DNA of 28,634 nucleotides, taken from the NCBI GenBank assembly GCA_009801015.1, contig VHZZ01000165.1, forward strand, positions 50,398 through 79,031, given 5' to 3'. Source of the stretch: Silene noctiflora. Lineage: Eukaryota > Streptophyta > Magnoliopsida > Caryophyllales > Caryophyllaceae. Below the pieces are notes generated by a model that was not told where the DNA came from, did not search any database, and was given only the letters and a program-made list of their open reading frames with translations. Position numbers and translations under genes: made by a program. Below are positions 1 to 8,358 of this stretch, one piece after another; within the stretch, counting starts at the first letter, position 1; each line of letters begins with the position of its first letter.

Positions 1-1018
1 GTTAATGGGCATCTCATACCAGATAGGTTGGTCAAGAAGGCAGAAAAGCTGGCTGGTCCGGTATATTCCGGCCAATACTGGTAATTACTCGTACAGTAGT
101 ACTTATTTATTCCATTTCTCTTACACAGTACATTTTAATTAACTTGTTTTCTTAAACTTGTAATTCGCCAGGTATGACTACCGCGCTGGATTCTGGGGTG
201 CGATTGGTGGGCCATGTCTCGGGATAATTCCTGTAAGTTTTACAGTCTTTTGGCCTACGATCTTCTTAGTGATTTTGTAGTTCCATTTTGCTCAGATTGT
301 GTGACTAGGAAGTTTCCGACACTTGCAGCCATTGATTGAAGAGTTCAACTATCCAATGCCGGAGAAATGTGGTGCTGGAAATACAGGTGTGTTTGTAAAT
401 GGGAGAGAACTTCATCAGAAAGATCTAGAATTACTTTCGACGAGAGGACTTCCAGCATCCAAGGATAGATCTTACACTGTCGACATCACAGGGAAAGTTG
501 TTGATGAAAACACCGGTGAAGAGGTTGTCAACCTTGGCAAACTTGCCCCGACGTATGTTTTATCTTCTTCCATCTACCTGCTTCACAAAAAAATTATATA
601 TATTTATAATGAAATTGTTGAATGGTGAACACAATATCTCTGGATTATAACATGTTATCCTATTCCCATCAAAATATTAGTTTGTGCAGATGTTAGTTAG
701 CGTAGCTTGTACCGTCATTGATGGGGCTATGACCTGGGTTTGAAAACTGTCAGCACCAGAGTTTTCCAGCTGCACCATAATCGTAAAAAAAAAAAAAAAA
801 AAAAAAATGTAGTACATTAGCTGAGTCGGAGTCTAGGTATCCACGGTCGATTTTATCTGATGGTAATTGATACAGATATGTTAAATGTAGTACATCTCTC
901 GACTCTCGACTCTCGACTCTCATACTCAATATGATACAATAGCTAACTTGTGATCTTGTTCAGGGTTGAGAAGGTGAAACATGGGTTCGGAATGAGAGCA
1001 CCGAAAGCAGTTCCTTAG
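1..1018 (+). CDS. Conserved plant protein with YWYD/GFWG and NTGVFVNGREL motifs, 3' part of gene (4 exons)
   Basis: The gene enters the window mid-exon; the 5' part is missing. Exons read 1-80, 172-232, 329-552 and 964-1018 (stop TAG at 1016-1018), each intron with GT..AG ends and a reading frame that closes exactly (420 nt, 139 residues visible). The protein begins VNGHLIPDRLVKKAEKLAG, passes through QYWYDYRAGFWGAIGGPCLG and NTGVFVNGRELHQKDLELL, then a charged DITGKVVDENTGEE segment, and ends KHGFGMRAPKAVP. I recognise the sequence as strongly plant-like but cannot name the family. The YWYD..GFWG block followed by a TxVFxNGREL block resembles, from memory, the region ahead of the G-alpha domain in extra-large G proteins (XLG); no G-alpha domain follows here. 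No signal peptide or membrane segment is visible. Exon structure is secure; function is unknown. Confidence 0.85.
685..807 (+). mobile_element. SINE-like, tRNA-derived sequence with A-tail, in intron 3 of the first gene
   Basis: A possible B box (GGTTTGAAAAC, 736-747 region) lies about 40 bp after an A-box-like stretch (TTAGCGTAGCTTGTACC), and the unit ends in an uninterrupted run of 23 A (785-807). This is the layout of a tRNA-derived SINE. I found no convincing target-site duplication, so the 5' limit is approximate. A plain poly-A microsatellite beside unrelated sequence is the alternative. Confidence 0.5.
896..920 (+). repeat. Heptamer microsatellite (CTCTCGA)3.5
   Basis: Three perfect CTCTCGA units and a partial fourth lie in the last intron of the first gene, about 40 bp before the final acceptor. 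Just upstream, the 13-mer AAATGTAGTACAT occurs twice (805-817 and 883-895), so the intron end has been duplicated locally. Confidence 0.8.
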
Positions 1019-2175
1019 GGTGTTATTCTTGATCATTCGCGGAAGTACCAGCACCAACCAAATGATCTTGTACCGGGCAAGATTGTGAGCACGTCATCGA
1101 GAGCCTGAAATTTTGTTAAGCCTGTTTTTTTTTTTTTTCTGAGATTTCATCCTTTGAAAAACTATTTCATCAGATGCTACAATTTGTTCAGAGAATGGAG
1201 AGTAAATAGTTACCTTCCATTTATTTAAATTCTTTTGTAACTATTTCCCCAATAGATTTATGTTTGTACCAGTGATAAATCATAGGAATGAGATGTTTTT
1301 TTTTCTTGGTACATAAGAGGGGCAAGCCCCGAACAGTGACGAGTTGGTTTATGTCATCAAACAAGCTGTTTTAGCCGCTACTTTCGATGCGCATTGGGTA
1401 AAATCTGCAGTAATTTCTGATATTTGATGTGTATTGTTAAGTATAGCTAGCGAAACTGGACAAAACCTCAAAATTTGTTGGAACCGATATAGACCCAATC
1501 CAAAGCCAAACCGATAACCAATATCAATTTTATTAGTTTCAACTTTCAACACAATCCAATCCAAACTAAAACTGACCCAATGACCTATGAGTCTATGACC
1601 CAATATCAATTCCATCCAACTGATCACCCAATAACGCACTTAACGCTTTAGCTTAACCGTAATCTAAATAAGACCGAATCTGACATATTCTTAATAGTTT
1701 TAAACTCGAAAATAAAATACATCAAAAAATGACGTCAACATGAACTGTCGACCCAAAATTGAGAACATAAGATGAAATGTATACTAATAAAATATTAGAA
1801 ACCTTATAAGATAAGCTTTACCCTTGACAATCTCGGTAGTCAGTACACACTGTCGTAGTGTAAGACCACTTTACCGCGAAGTATTTGAGTAAATTGACAA
1901 AATGTAGGCCGACGATAATATGAGATGATGCCTGGACTAGGGGGAAAGACCATTCCCCAATCTTCATGGACACAGAAGATGAAATACAATGAAACGCATG
2001 GATAACAAAATGATTTTAAAAAAACGCCTCTCATTTCCAATATTTGCTAAGGTTAACAATTCCGTATAGAGTGAAACAAGAAGATTTATTCAACCGTTCA
2101 ATTACATCTTTAGATGTTCAACTCACATGAGGCACCAAAAGACCATCAGCGGGAAACACAATTTTCTACAATCTT
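1019..2175. other. Convergent intergenic stretch with CCAATC-rich degenerate repeat
   Basis: This is the 3' flank of the first gene and of the minus-strand microprotein gene; the two converge here. About 1480-1640 is a degenerate CCAAT/AACC-rich repeat (CAATCCAA, GACCCAAT and variants) that produces a spurious minus-strand reading frame. On the minus strand an AATAAA (plus-strand TTTATT near 2084-2089) lies about 90 bp beyond the microprotein stop and is a plausible polyadenylation signal. I see no gene of its own here. Confidence 0.5.
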
Positions 2176-4528
2176 CTACTTGGATGAAGCTTCAATCTTT
2201 TTATGCTCGTCTTGTTTCAGAAATGGATCCTGCATTTGATGAAACCACAGAAAAGAATGTCGTTATGCTCCCGAGGATACCTCTTGGGTTCTTGATAATG
2301 CAAGGATGCATCAGAAAAATTCAGGCAGTAATCAATACTGGAATACAATCTTGCCATTTTTGTAAGCTCTTCAAAAGAAATATCAAAATCAAAATAAATG
2401 TAAAGATATTTGGTCTTCAACACTTGCACAGTTATACTAAGTTGTAATAACATTGTCAACTCTACTGACTACTATGGAGCACCGAGATAATACGTTTTGT
2501 TTCAGGAGTTCAGAGTAAGATCACACAAAAAAAGAAAATACTTCATAAAAACCCCACTACACATCTCTTTGTTTTCAACACAACGTAGCCCTCAACACCA
2601 TCTTAAAATCACATTGAAGTCTCAATAAGAAAAAAGCACACAGCAAACTAAGCAAAGAAAATATCAATAGGCCAAACTCACTATTTAACAAGCAAACACT
2701 GCAACAAACAGAGGCGATTCCAGGATTTAGTAGACGGGGGTATGAAAAATCAACGAAATTACAGAAGTTGCGGATTTATGTTTTTTTATTCAATGGTTAA
2801 AAAAACATTGAATAAAAAATGTTCACAAGAAGTATTGTTGAACCCGTGACCACCTTGAACTAAGAAAAACTACACACAACCACTAGACCAACATAATTAA
2901 TATGTTCTCTAATTACACAAAATTATACTTATTTTTTAACAAAGGGGGTGCGGGTGCATCCCCTGCACCCCTTTTGTAACCGCCACTGGCAACAAAGTAG
3001 ACACTTATAAACCCAACTTATGTCAAAATCCCACTGGTAGATTACTAGGTCCTACACTTTTATACAAGAAGCAGATGAAGTCTCCATCACATTCCAAGTA
3101 CTAGAATGCTAGGGTTGAACATCCACGAAACATGTTTAAACTAGACTCTTGAGCAGGTTCGACAGCACATAATTTTTTATTCCAGTGTAATGTGCCTCTC
3201 TTAGCTACAATGGGAAAAATAAGGGCAAAGATGATACAAGTACAGACTGGGGCTCAAAAGTAGGCGATGGCATCTAAAAAGCCGTCGCCATATCACAATC
3301 CTTCCTCTGTTTCTCTTCACCCCTACCCAAAATCAATTTCTAGGCAACAATCGAATTCAGCCTCTATGGCTCTATCCTTTCACCATAACCCTTCAAAACC
3401 TATCAAAATTGCCTCGAAGCATGGGCAGCAAAGTAACTTTAATCTCAACAATTCAATATACATGCACTCATATTGTAGCCGTGCTATGCTGCTACGCGTT
3501 TTCTCTTTTCAACCTTTTCCAACCTCTAACAACGATCTAAAATAATATTTACTCCCTCCCTCTGACACAATCATTTGTTTACATTTGATTAAAACACCTC
3601 CCACAAAAAATTAAATAGGAGAACAAATGACGGAGACAAAGGAAGTATTTTTTTTGCTTTGTTTGTCACTTTTTAACCAAAATGTATATTATGATTATTG
3701 TCTCTGTGTACTAAGTGACAAGGTTACAGAGGTCATTAGCATTGCTCACTCAGATTGTTATTTCATCACTATCGCTAGAGCCTCATATATTCTACTCGCC
3801 ATAAAACCCACACTACAAGCTCTAAAACACTAAATACTCCCACTAATTCATAAATATCTTCCGAATTCATCATCAATTGAGATACCATATATTTCAGAAA
3901 AGGAGCATCATATTCTTCTCACTTGTGACGTCTCACAACCGGTTAAAATAATGTTATAAAAGGGAGATAGTTGTGAGACGTCACAAGTTAACTTTTTGTA
4001 ACAAGCAAGAATAGTTGTTTGTTGTATAGATATACTGTAAGTCTGTAACTGTCTACTACTGTACTAGTCTCTATCTCCAACTCATTTGTTTACCATCTTT
4101 GTGAGGGGTATTTGATTTTAATCAAAGGTAAACAAATAATCGCAACAAAGGGAATACTTTTTACCTCTCCTATACAAAAAATATATAAGGTATTTGTGAA
4201 TCGGAGCGAGTATAAATTCCCTAAATTAATACCGTCAACAAATCCTACAGGCAAATTAAGACAATTTGAATCCGATCACAAACAAAATCTAAAATCGGAT
4301 GATTCTTATAACATGCTTAATCCCAAATATCAATCTGTACACCAAAACAACAAAATTCTCACAGGCAAATTAGAATTAATCGAATAAAACATGAACAACA
4401 ATTGCTTAAATTGAGGATTATAGAAAGAGAAACTTAACGGCAATTAGGTTTCCGGCGACAACAGCGGCGATAATACCACCGGAGATGGCAGCGGTGGTGG
4501 TTAAAAGACTCCATTTTCTGTAAATCAT
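2176..4528 (-). CDS. Membrane microprotein, two exons split by a 2.2-kb intron
   Basis: Exon 1 (4439-4528) starts at an ATG in a purine-rich leader and encodes MIYRKWSLLTTTAAISGGII followed by AAVVAGNLIA: a basic N terminus (R4, K5) then one hydrophobic helix at about residues 8-30. The last exon (2176-2229) follows a good acceptor (pyrimidine tract, then TGCAG) and encodes DPFLKQDEHKKIEASSK and a stop. Joined in phase the product is 47 aa with a highly charged tail. The MIYRKWSLL start and DPFLK tail fit my memory of a small conserved plant protein, but I cannot name it. Without splicing, exon 1 would read to a stop at 36 aa. The donor (GCC|GTTAAG) is weak, so an additional small middle exon is possible. 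The intron carries transposons at 2709-2988, 3552-3645 and 4064-4154. Site II motifs upstream hint at a mitochondrial role (inference). Confidence 0.6.
2709..2988. mobile_element. Non-autonomous hAT MITE, 280 bp, perfect 8-bp target duplication
   Basis: The ends are CAGAGGCGATTCCAGG and, inverted, CAGTGGCGGTTACAAAA, the CAG-GGCGG type of plant hAT (Tip100-like) termini. The 8-bp duplication GCAACAAA lies at 2701-2708 and 2989-2996 without mismatch. The interior has no coding capacity. It sits in the microprotein intron. Confidence 0.88.
3552..3645. mobile_element. Stowaway MITE, 94 bp, TA target duplication
   Basis: It begins CTCCCTCCCTCTGACACAAT and ends with the inverted, diverged counterpart (AACAAATGACGGAGACAAAG then GAAG). 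TA lies at 3550-3551 and 3646-3647. TIRs starting CTCCCTCC with TA duplication are diagnostic of Stowaway (Tc1/mariner). It is in the microprotein intron. Confidence 0.8.
3921..3988. repeat. Perfect 19-bp inverted repeat with 30-bp loop
   Basis: The arm at 3921-3939 (ACTTGTGACGTCTCACAAC) is exactly complementary to 3970-3988. The TTGTGACG core resembles that of the CA..TG MITE family elsewhere in the window, so this may be a foldback relic; no clear target duplication is visible. It contains TGACGTC, an ACGT core, in each arm. Confidence 0.75.
4064..4154. mobile_element. Diverged Stowaway MITE, 91 bp
   Basis: Inverted arms contain CATTTGTTTACC and GGTAAACAAAT as in the usual Stowaway subterminal sequence, with TA at 4062-4063 and 4155-4156. 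The outer 5' terminus has drifted from CTCCCTCC to CTAGTCTC, so the limits are less sure than for the other Stowaway copies. Confidence 0.5.
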
Positions 4529-4622
4529 CGTTTCTCTCTCTTCCCAATTCACGCTCTCGCTCTTTCGGAATGGGTAAATTTGACTGATCTGATTATCTGA
4601 ATTATGATTATGGTTTTATTTC

Positions 4623-4641
4623 TGGGCCTGAGTTTTGGGCT
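4623..4641 (-). promoter_or_regulatory. Two site II (TGGGCY) elements upstream of the microprotein gene
   Basis: TGGGCC at 4623-4628 and TGGGCT at 4636-4641 lie about 100 bp upstream of the microprotein ATG. Site II TGGGCY motifs (TCP-binding) are typical of plant promoters for mitochondrial respiratory-chain, ribosomal and proliferation genes. The element is short, so chance is possible, but paired spacing and position fit. Confidence 0.45.
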
Positions 4642-4679
4642 GCTACTTTTCCTATTTTTGGTGGATTGTCATATCAATC

Positions 4680-5330
4680 CCGGATCAATAAGTCTTGCTT
4701 AAGACGATCTGAAATAAATTGAATCAAATGTCATCATTTTTTTATGGCGTTGATTTTCGCAGTACACATTTTACTCATCACAGTACAAGTATGACAATTT
4801 TACCCCTCTTATTTCTCCCTCTCATTTCTCTCTCATTTTTTTCAGCACTCATCGTTCTACACCTTCGCCATCATCATCTAGATTACCAAAGTGCCAATGT
4901 CATTGAACAACTAATCAAAATCACCAAACATTAATTGTGTAATTGTGTTATTTATACTGAAAAACATGAACTCATGATATATGCTTACCCTAATTCTATG
5001 TTTTCTCGTGCATCTCCTAATTGTATTTCTAATTTTATCAATCTCTTCAAAATTTTATGTCTAATTTGGTGGGTAGTACTATAGTAGTACATAGTAGTTC
5101 AAGTAAACTATTTAGAAAGACCATGGTCGAAGGATGACAAGAAGCTTCGTCGTCGTCGATATCGGGTGAGGCGACTTTGAGAATATGCCAGAGAGACAAT
5201 GAAAAGGGTTGGTTATTGGCGAAAGGGATTGTCGACGGCGATCGTCCGAGTGGCCGGTGACTGCGACGGATAATAGTGGTTGGACTTGGTGGTGGGTGGA
5301 CGGGAGTGGTGGTTGGACTGGTTGGTAAGG
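4680..5330. other. Gene-free stretch ending in a GC-rich island
   Basis: An AT-rich part (4680-5100) contains pyrimidine-rich low-complexity sequence. At 5110-5330 the base composition rises sharply (GTCGTCGTCGAT, GGTGGTGGGTGGACGG), which gives a proline/serine-rich reading frame on the minus strand. That frame runs straight into the neighbouring hAT element, so I do not call it a gene; it could be a captured or decayed gene fragment. Confidence 0.35.
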
Positions 5331-5338
5331 TGTATTTG

Positions 5339-5929
5339 CAGGGGCGGACCCAGGGGGGCCCGGGGGGCAGGTGCCCCCATGAAGTTTTAGAAATAAATTT
5401 TGTAGGTATCGAGTGTAGATACAAAGTTATCATGGCACAGTTGTTAAATGTGTGAATTATTTTCTAGAAGGTATGGAGTTTAATTCTTGGTAGCTAAACA
5501 TGTTCGAAATTTTTTTTGGGCCTTAGCCCATGTAATTTGTTGGCTATTTGTCAAATCTATTTAAAAAAAATGACCTTCAATTGACGTGTCAAATTTTAAA
5601 CCATTGAACCACTTACATTTGTTTGTGCATTAGGTACTAAAGTATATTATATTCTATAAAGGATAATGATACGGCGCCGTATCATTATCCTTCTACAAAG
5701 AGATATTATTTTTACATATGTTTAAAATTTAAAGTATTTTATAGAAAATATTATTTTTTGAGATGATATATCAATAGAACCATTATTTTTTCATTGTTTT
5801 ACTTATATATAATACTAATTTAGGGAAAAAAAACATTAAAATATAAAAATATTGATCTTAAACGCGCGTAAATATTACGTTAAAAAAATTTAGTGCCCCC
5901 CAAACACTAAATTTCTAGGTCCGTCAATG
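5339..5929. mobile_element. Non-autonomous hAT element, 591 bp, perfect 8-bp target duplication
   Basis: The left end is CAGGGGCGGACCCAGG and the right end, inverted, reads CATTGACGGACCTAG. The duplication TGTATTTG at 5331-5338 and 5930-5937 is exact. The CAGGGGCGGA terminus and 8-bp duplication identify a hAT element of the Tip100-like kind. No transposase reading frame is present. It contains a 34-bp perfect palindrome (5659-5692). Confidence 0.9.
5659..5692. repeat. 34-bp perfect palindrome inside the hAT element
   Basis: The two 17-nt halves meet at GGC|GCC with no loop; the left half is AAGGATAATGATACGGC. It is GC-rich at its centre in an otherwise AT-rich element. It may be a nested micro-insertion or a site of hairpin-mediated change. 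Confidence 0.85.
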
Positions 5930-5937
5930 TGTATTTG

Positions 5938-6478
5938 GATATTGTACTGCGTTTTTTTCTTATCTTCGATGTAGAGGTAGTACGTTAGTTTTATGTTAGG
6001 GGTATCTAAATGGAAATTAGTAGGCAAAATGGACTGAAATGAGTAAAAAATATACTGCGAAAATAAATTATGTTTTTAATAGAATGTAACAATTTAATGA
6101 CAAAATGTTATAACTAAACTTGTCACTTTTTACCCTGAAAATAATGTAATATTTTATCAGAAAATACTACTTTCTCTTATTTTCTAACTTCTTCCACATT
6201 TTCTAAAATGACAAATTCACTTAGATCTTCCACTTTTCTTATTAGTTTATAATTTATGGTTCTTCTGACTTGTGACGCCACATTTTTTCTCTTACTTTTC
6301 ATTTACTCCATTTTCCACCCCAAATCTCATTCCTCTTACAAACTCCTCAAAAAAACAAGGTGAAACATTGTACTGAATAGGAAAAAGTATTATTTTATCC
6401 AAAAATAACTATATTTAGTTTGTTTCTATTTCACGTGAAAGAATTTACGAATGGGGTATAGTGGAGAAGTCAAGTTCT
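5938..6478. other. AT-rich spacer without recognisable gene
   Basis: No splice-compatible reading frame, repeat pair or promoter-like arrangement stands out. Pyrimidine-rich stretches around 6170-6350 are low complexity. Confidence 0.5.
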
Positions 6479-6606
6479 GAGTGAGTTGGCAGGAAGTGAT
6501 GAAGTTATGATTACAGTTGGAAAGTACAAGACGATTAAGGAGAAAATTAACTGTAATCATAACTTCAAACTCACTCGTTTTGTACTTTCCAACTGTAATC
6601 ATAACT
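6479..6606. repeat. Compound foldback with two competing hairpins
   Basis: The segment 6503-6529 is perfectly complementary to 6580-6606 (27 bp). The same left arm, 6501-6518, is also perfectly complementary to 6549-6566 (18 bp), and GAGTGAGTT at 6479-6487 pairs with AACTCACTC at 6568-6576. One arm thus has two alternative partners. Probably a rearranged foldback/MITE. Confidence 0.8.
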
Positions 6607-6612
6607 CCTCAG

Positions 6613-6707
6613 AAACTTAATTACAAGCATAATTGTAGAAGTCAATTCCCTCCAGAATTTGCCAATGTATTTGTCATCATTTTATGCGAAAACTTAATTA
6701 CAAGCAT
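6613..6707 (+). repeat. 18-bp direct repeat 77 bp apart
   Basis: AAACTTAATTACAAGCAT occurs at 6613-6630 and 6690-6707. The 59 bp between have no terminal inverted repeats or A-tail, so this looks like a local duplication or repair filler rather than a target duplication. Confidence 0.7.
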
Positions 6708-6927
6708 CTGATTAATATTAATTTTTTATCTAATATACGAAATAAAATTAAGATACGTATCATATTGGATTAGTTATTTTTTTTTTAAAGATTTTTACAA
6801 ATTAGTAAATTAAAATTAACTTATATATATATATATTTGTTAGTAATTAATAATTGAAAAAGTATGAAAGTTTTTTGGTGGGGGTAAATAATGTGGAAAA
6901 TGATTAGAAAGTGAAAAATGATTGAGT

Positions 6928-7046
6928 TGGTGACCTAGGTCGTGACCTTCTGCTAGGGAGGGTGAAAGTGGGTCACGATAAATAAGGTGGATTAAGGGTT
7001 AAAACGCTGGTGACCCAGTTAGCCTGATCTTCTGCTTGGGATGGTC
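6928..7046 (+). repeat. Diverged tandem duplication, about 80-bp period
   Basis: TGGTGACCTAGGTCGTGACC with CTTCTGCTAGGGAGGGT (6928 on) reappears as TGGTGACCCAGTTAGCCTGA with TCTTCTGCTTGGGATGGT (7008 on). Identity is roughly three quarters by eye. No coding content. Confidence 0.55.
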
Positions 7047-7179
7047 TAACACCTGTTGTAAATTTCTGAGGTCAAATGCTCTAGAATGCATCAATGTCCA
7101 ATAATTGTAATAACAAGTGTACTGCGTCATCTATAGTGTCATCCCGCCGTCATTCCTCTTACCCTCCAAATTCTCTATT

Positions 7180-7375
7180 CAGTTGGTCTCATTGAAGATG
7201 GGGCGTATCCGACTTTAATGAAGACGGGTTAGATGCCCTCTCATAAGGAGGTAAGTGGGAAACAAAATGGATCTTCACTTGCCCTTCCCCTTGCCCCCCA
7301 CTTGCCTCCTTGTAAGAAGGGATCCGACTCGTCTTCATTGAAGACGGATATACCCGTCTTCAATGAAAATTTGTG
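7180..7375. mobile_element. CA..TG MITE (Mutator-like by target duplication), 196 bp
   Basis: The left terminus is CAGTTGGTCTCATTGAAGA and the right, inverted, CACAAATTTTCATTGAAGAC. The 9-bp duplication TTCTCTATT at 7171-7179 and 7376-7384 is exact. The interior is a long imperfect foldback (CACTTGCC / GGTAAGTG, GAAGACGG repeats). A 9-bp duplication is typical of Mutator-like elements. No coding capacity. Confidence 0.85.
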
Positions 7376-7410
7376 TTCTCTATTTAACTACTTTATCCAC
7401 TTTTTAAAAA

Positions 7411-7468
7411 CTCCGTCCCAATTAATAATTTACATTTACTTTATTATTATGCAATAGGACAGAAGCAG
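7411..7468. mobile_element. Stowaway remnant
   Basis: CTCCGTCCCAATTAATAATT at the left and GGACAGAAGCAG followed by TA at the right look like eroded Stowaway ends. No TA precedes the left end, so this is a weak call. Confidence 0.35.
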
Positions 7469-7725
7469 TAAGTCCTAAACTGTAAAATAAGAAAGTCTTA
7501 TTTTATAAACGTAAATTCTTATTTAAGACGGATATATTCATCTTAATCTTAAGACGGATCAAATATTTTATATATAAGATAAAAACCGAATGTATTGATA
7601 TTAGCAAAAAGTTTATTTTTTATTCGTATGTGTTTGGTAAACGGCATATCCTGATAACATATTGGTTAAAATCTACCGTTTTTGAATGTGTTGCTAACCG
7701 TCTACTGACTATACCATATGCAAAT

Positions 7726-7869
7726 CAGTTGGTCTCTCTTATGACGGGTCATAAATAGTAACGAAGGAACAAATTATTATTTATTTATCATATAATAGTC
7801 TTATATTATCATAAATTGATGACATTTACCTGTCACACGATTATAACACGTCACAAATGAGAATTTGTG
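7726..7869. mobile_element. Probable further copy of the CA..TG MITE family
   Basis: It carries the CAGTTGGTCTC terminus at the left and GAGAATTTGTG at the right, both family termini in the right orientation. The 9 bp outside each end do not match, so either the copy is chimeric or one end is misplaced. Confidence 0.4.
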
Positions 7870-7934
7870 AAATTGTACTTTTAATTAAATTAAAGTATTG
7901 TGTTCATTACTTGTAACTCTACCTAAAACTAAAA

Positions 7935-7984
7935 CAAAGCGTCTTCAGCTTGTGACGGATAATGTCCGTTAATGAGAATTTGTG
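7935..7984. mobile_element. 50-bp micro-element of the CA..TG group
   Basis: It begins CAAAGCGTCTTCAGCTTGTG and ends GAGAATTTGTG. The 9 bp before (AAACTAAAA, 7926-7934) and after (AAACTAGAA, 7985-7993) match at 8 of 9 positions. If a true insertion, it is far shorter than ordinary MITEs. Confidence 0.6.
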
Positions 7985-8234
7985 AAACTAGAATGCAGCT
8001 AAGACAGAGACGCAAACATATAGTGTGATGGACAAATTGGTGCGTGCGGCTTATTCAATTCAAACGATGTTGTGTTGGTTTATCCAATTACTCAATTTTG
8101 ACATTATGCAATCAAGTCATAACCAACAAGTTTAATGTTGACATGATTCAAAGTTCAAAAAGATGAAAAATATTACCTCTCATAACTTTACACGCCATTA
8201 GTATTATCACGTGTTTCTGTTATTTTTTGTATTC

Positions 8235-8311
8235 ATAGTTTGGCTCGTCATAATGACAAGTGTTAGGAAAGATCTGGTTTAATCACAAGTAATTATGACG
8301 AGCCAAACTAT
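8235..8311. repeat. Perfect 20-bp inverted repeat with 37-bp loop
   Basis: The arm 8235-8254 (ATAGTTTGGCTCGTCATAAT) is exactly complementary to 8292-8311. It lies 47 bp left of the outer Helitron. No target duplication is seen, so it could be a foldback relic or a small hairpin-forming locus. Confidence 0.75.
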
Positions 8312-8358
8312 CATTTGTTTTAATATTAAAACGGGTTAAATATCTTCCCTCATAGATA

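Noticed and set aside
1349-1639. 96-codon minus-strand frame
   Set aside because: Driven by a degenerate GGTTTGGATTGG-type repeat.
2127-2459. Overlapping frames on both strands near the microprotein's last exon
   Set aside because: The minus-strand exon DPFLKQDEHKK with a proper acceptor explains the conserved part in another frame.
4719-4934. 71-codon plus-strand frame with hydrophobic segment
   Set aside because: The hydrophobicity reflects T-rich low complexity; no splice, promoter or family signal.
5047-5433. 128-codon minus-strand frame, proline/serine-rich
   Set aside because: It starts inside the hAT element and crosses its boundary and target duplication; the composition comes from a GC-rich low-complexity island.
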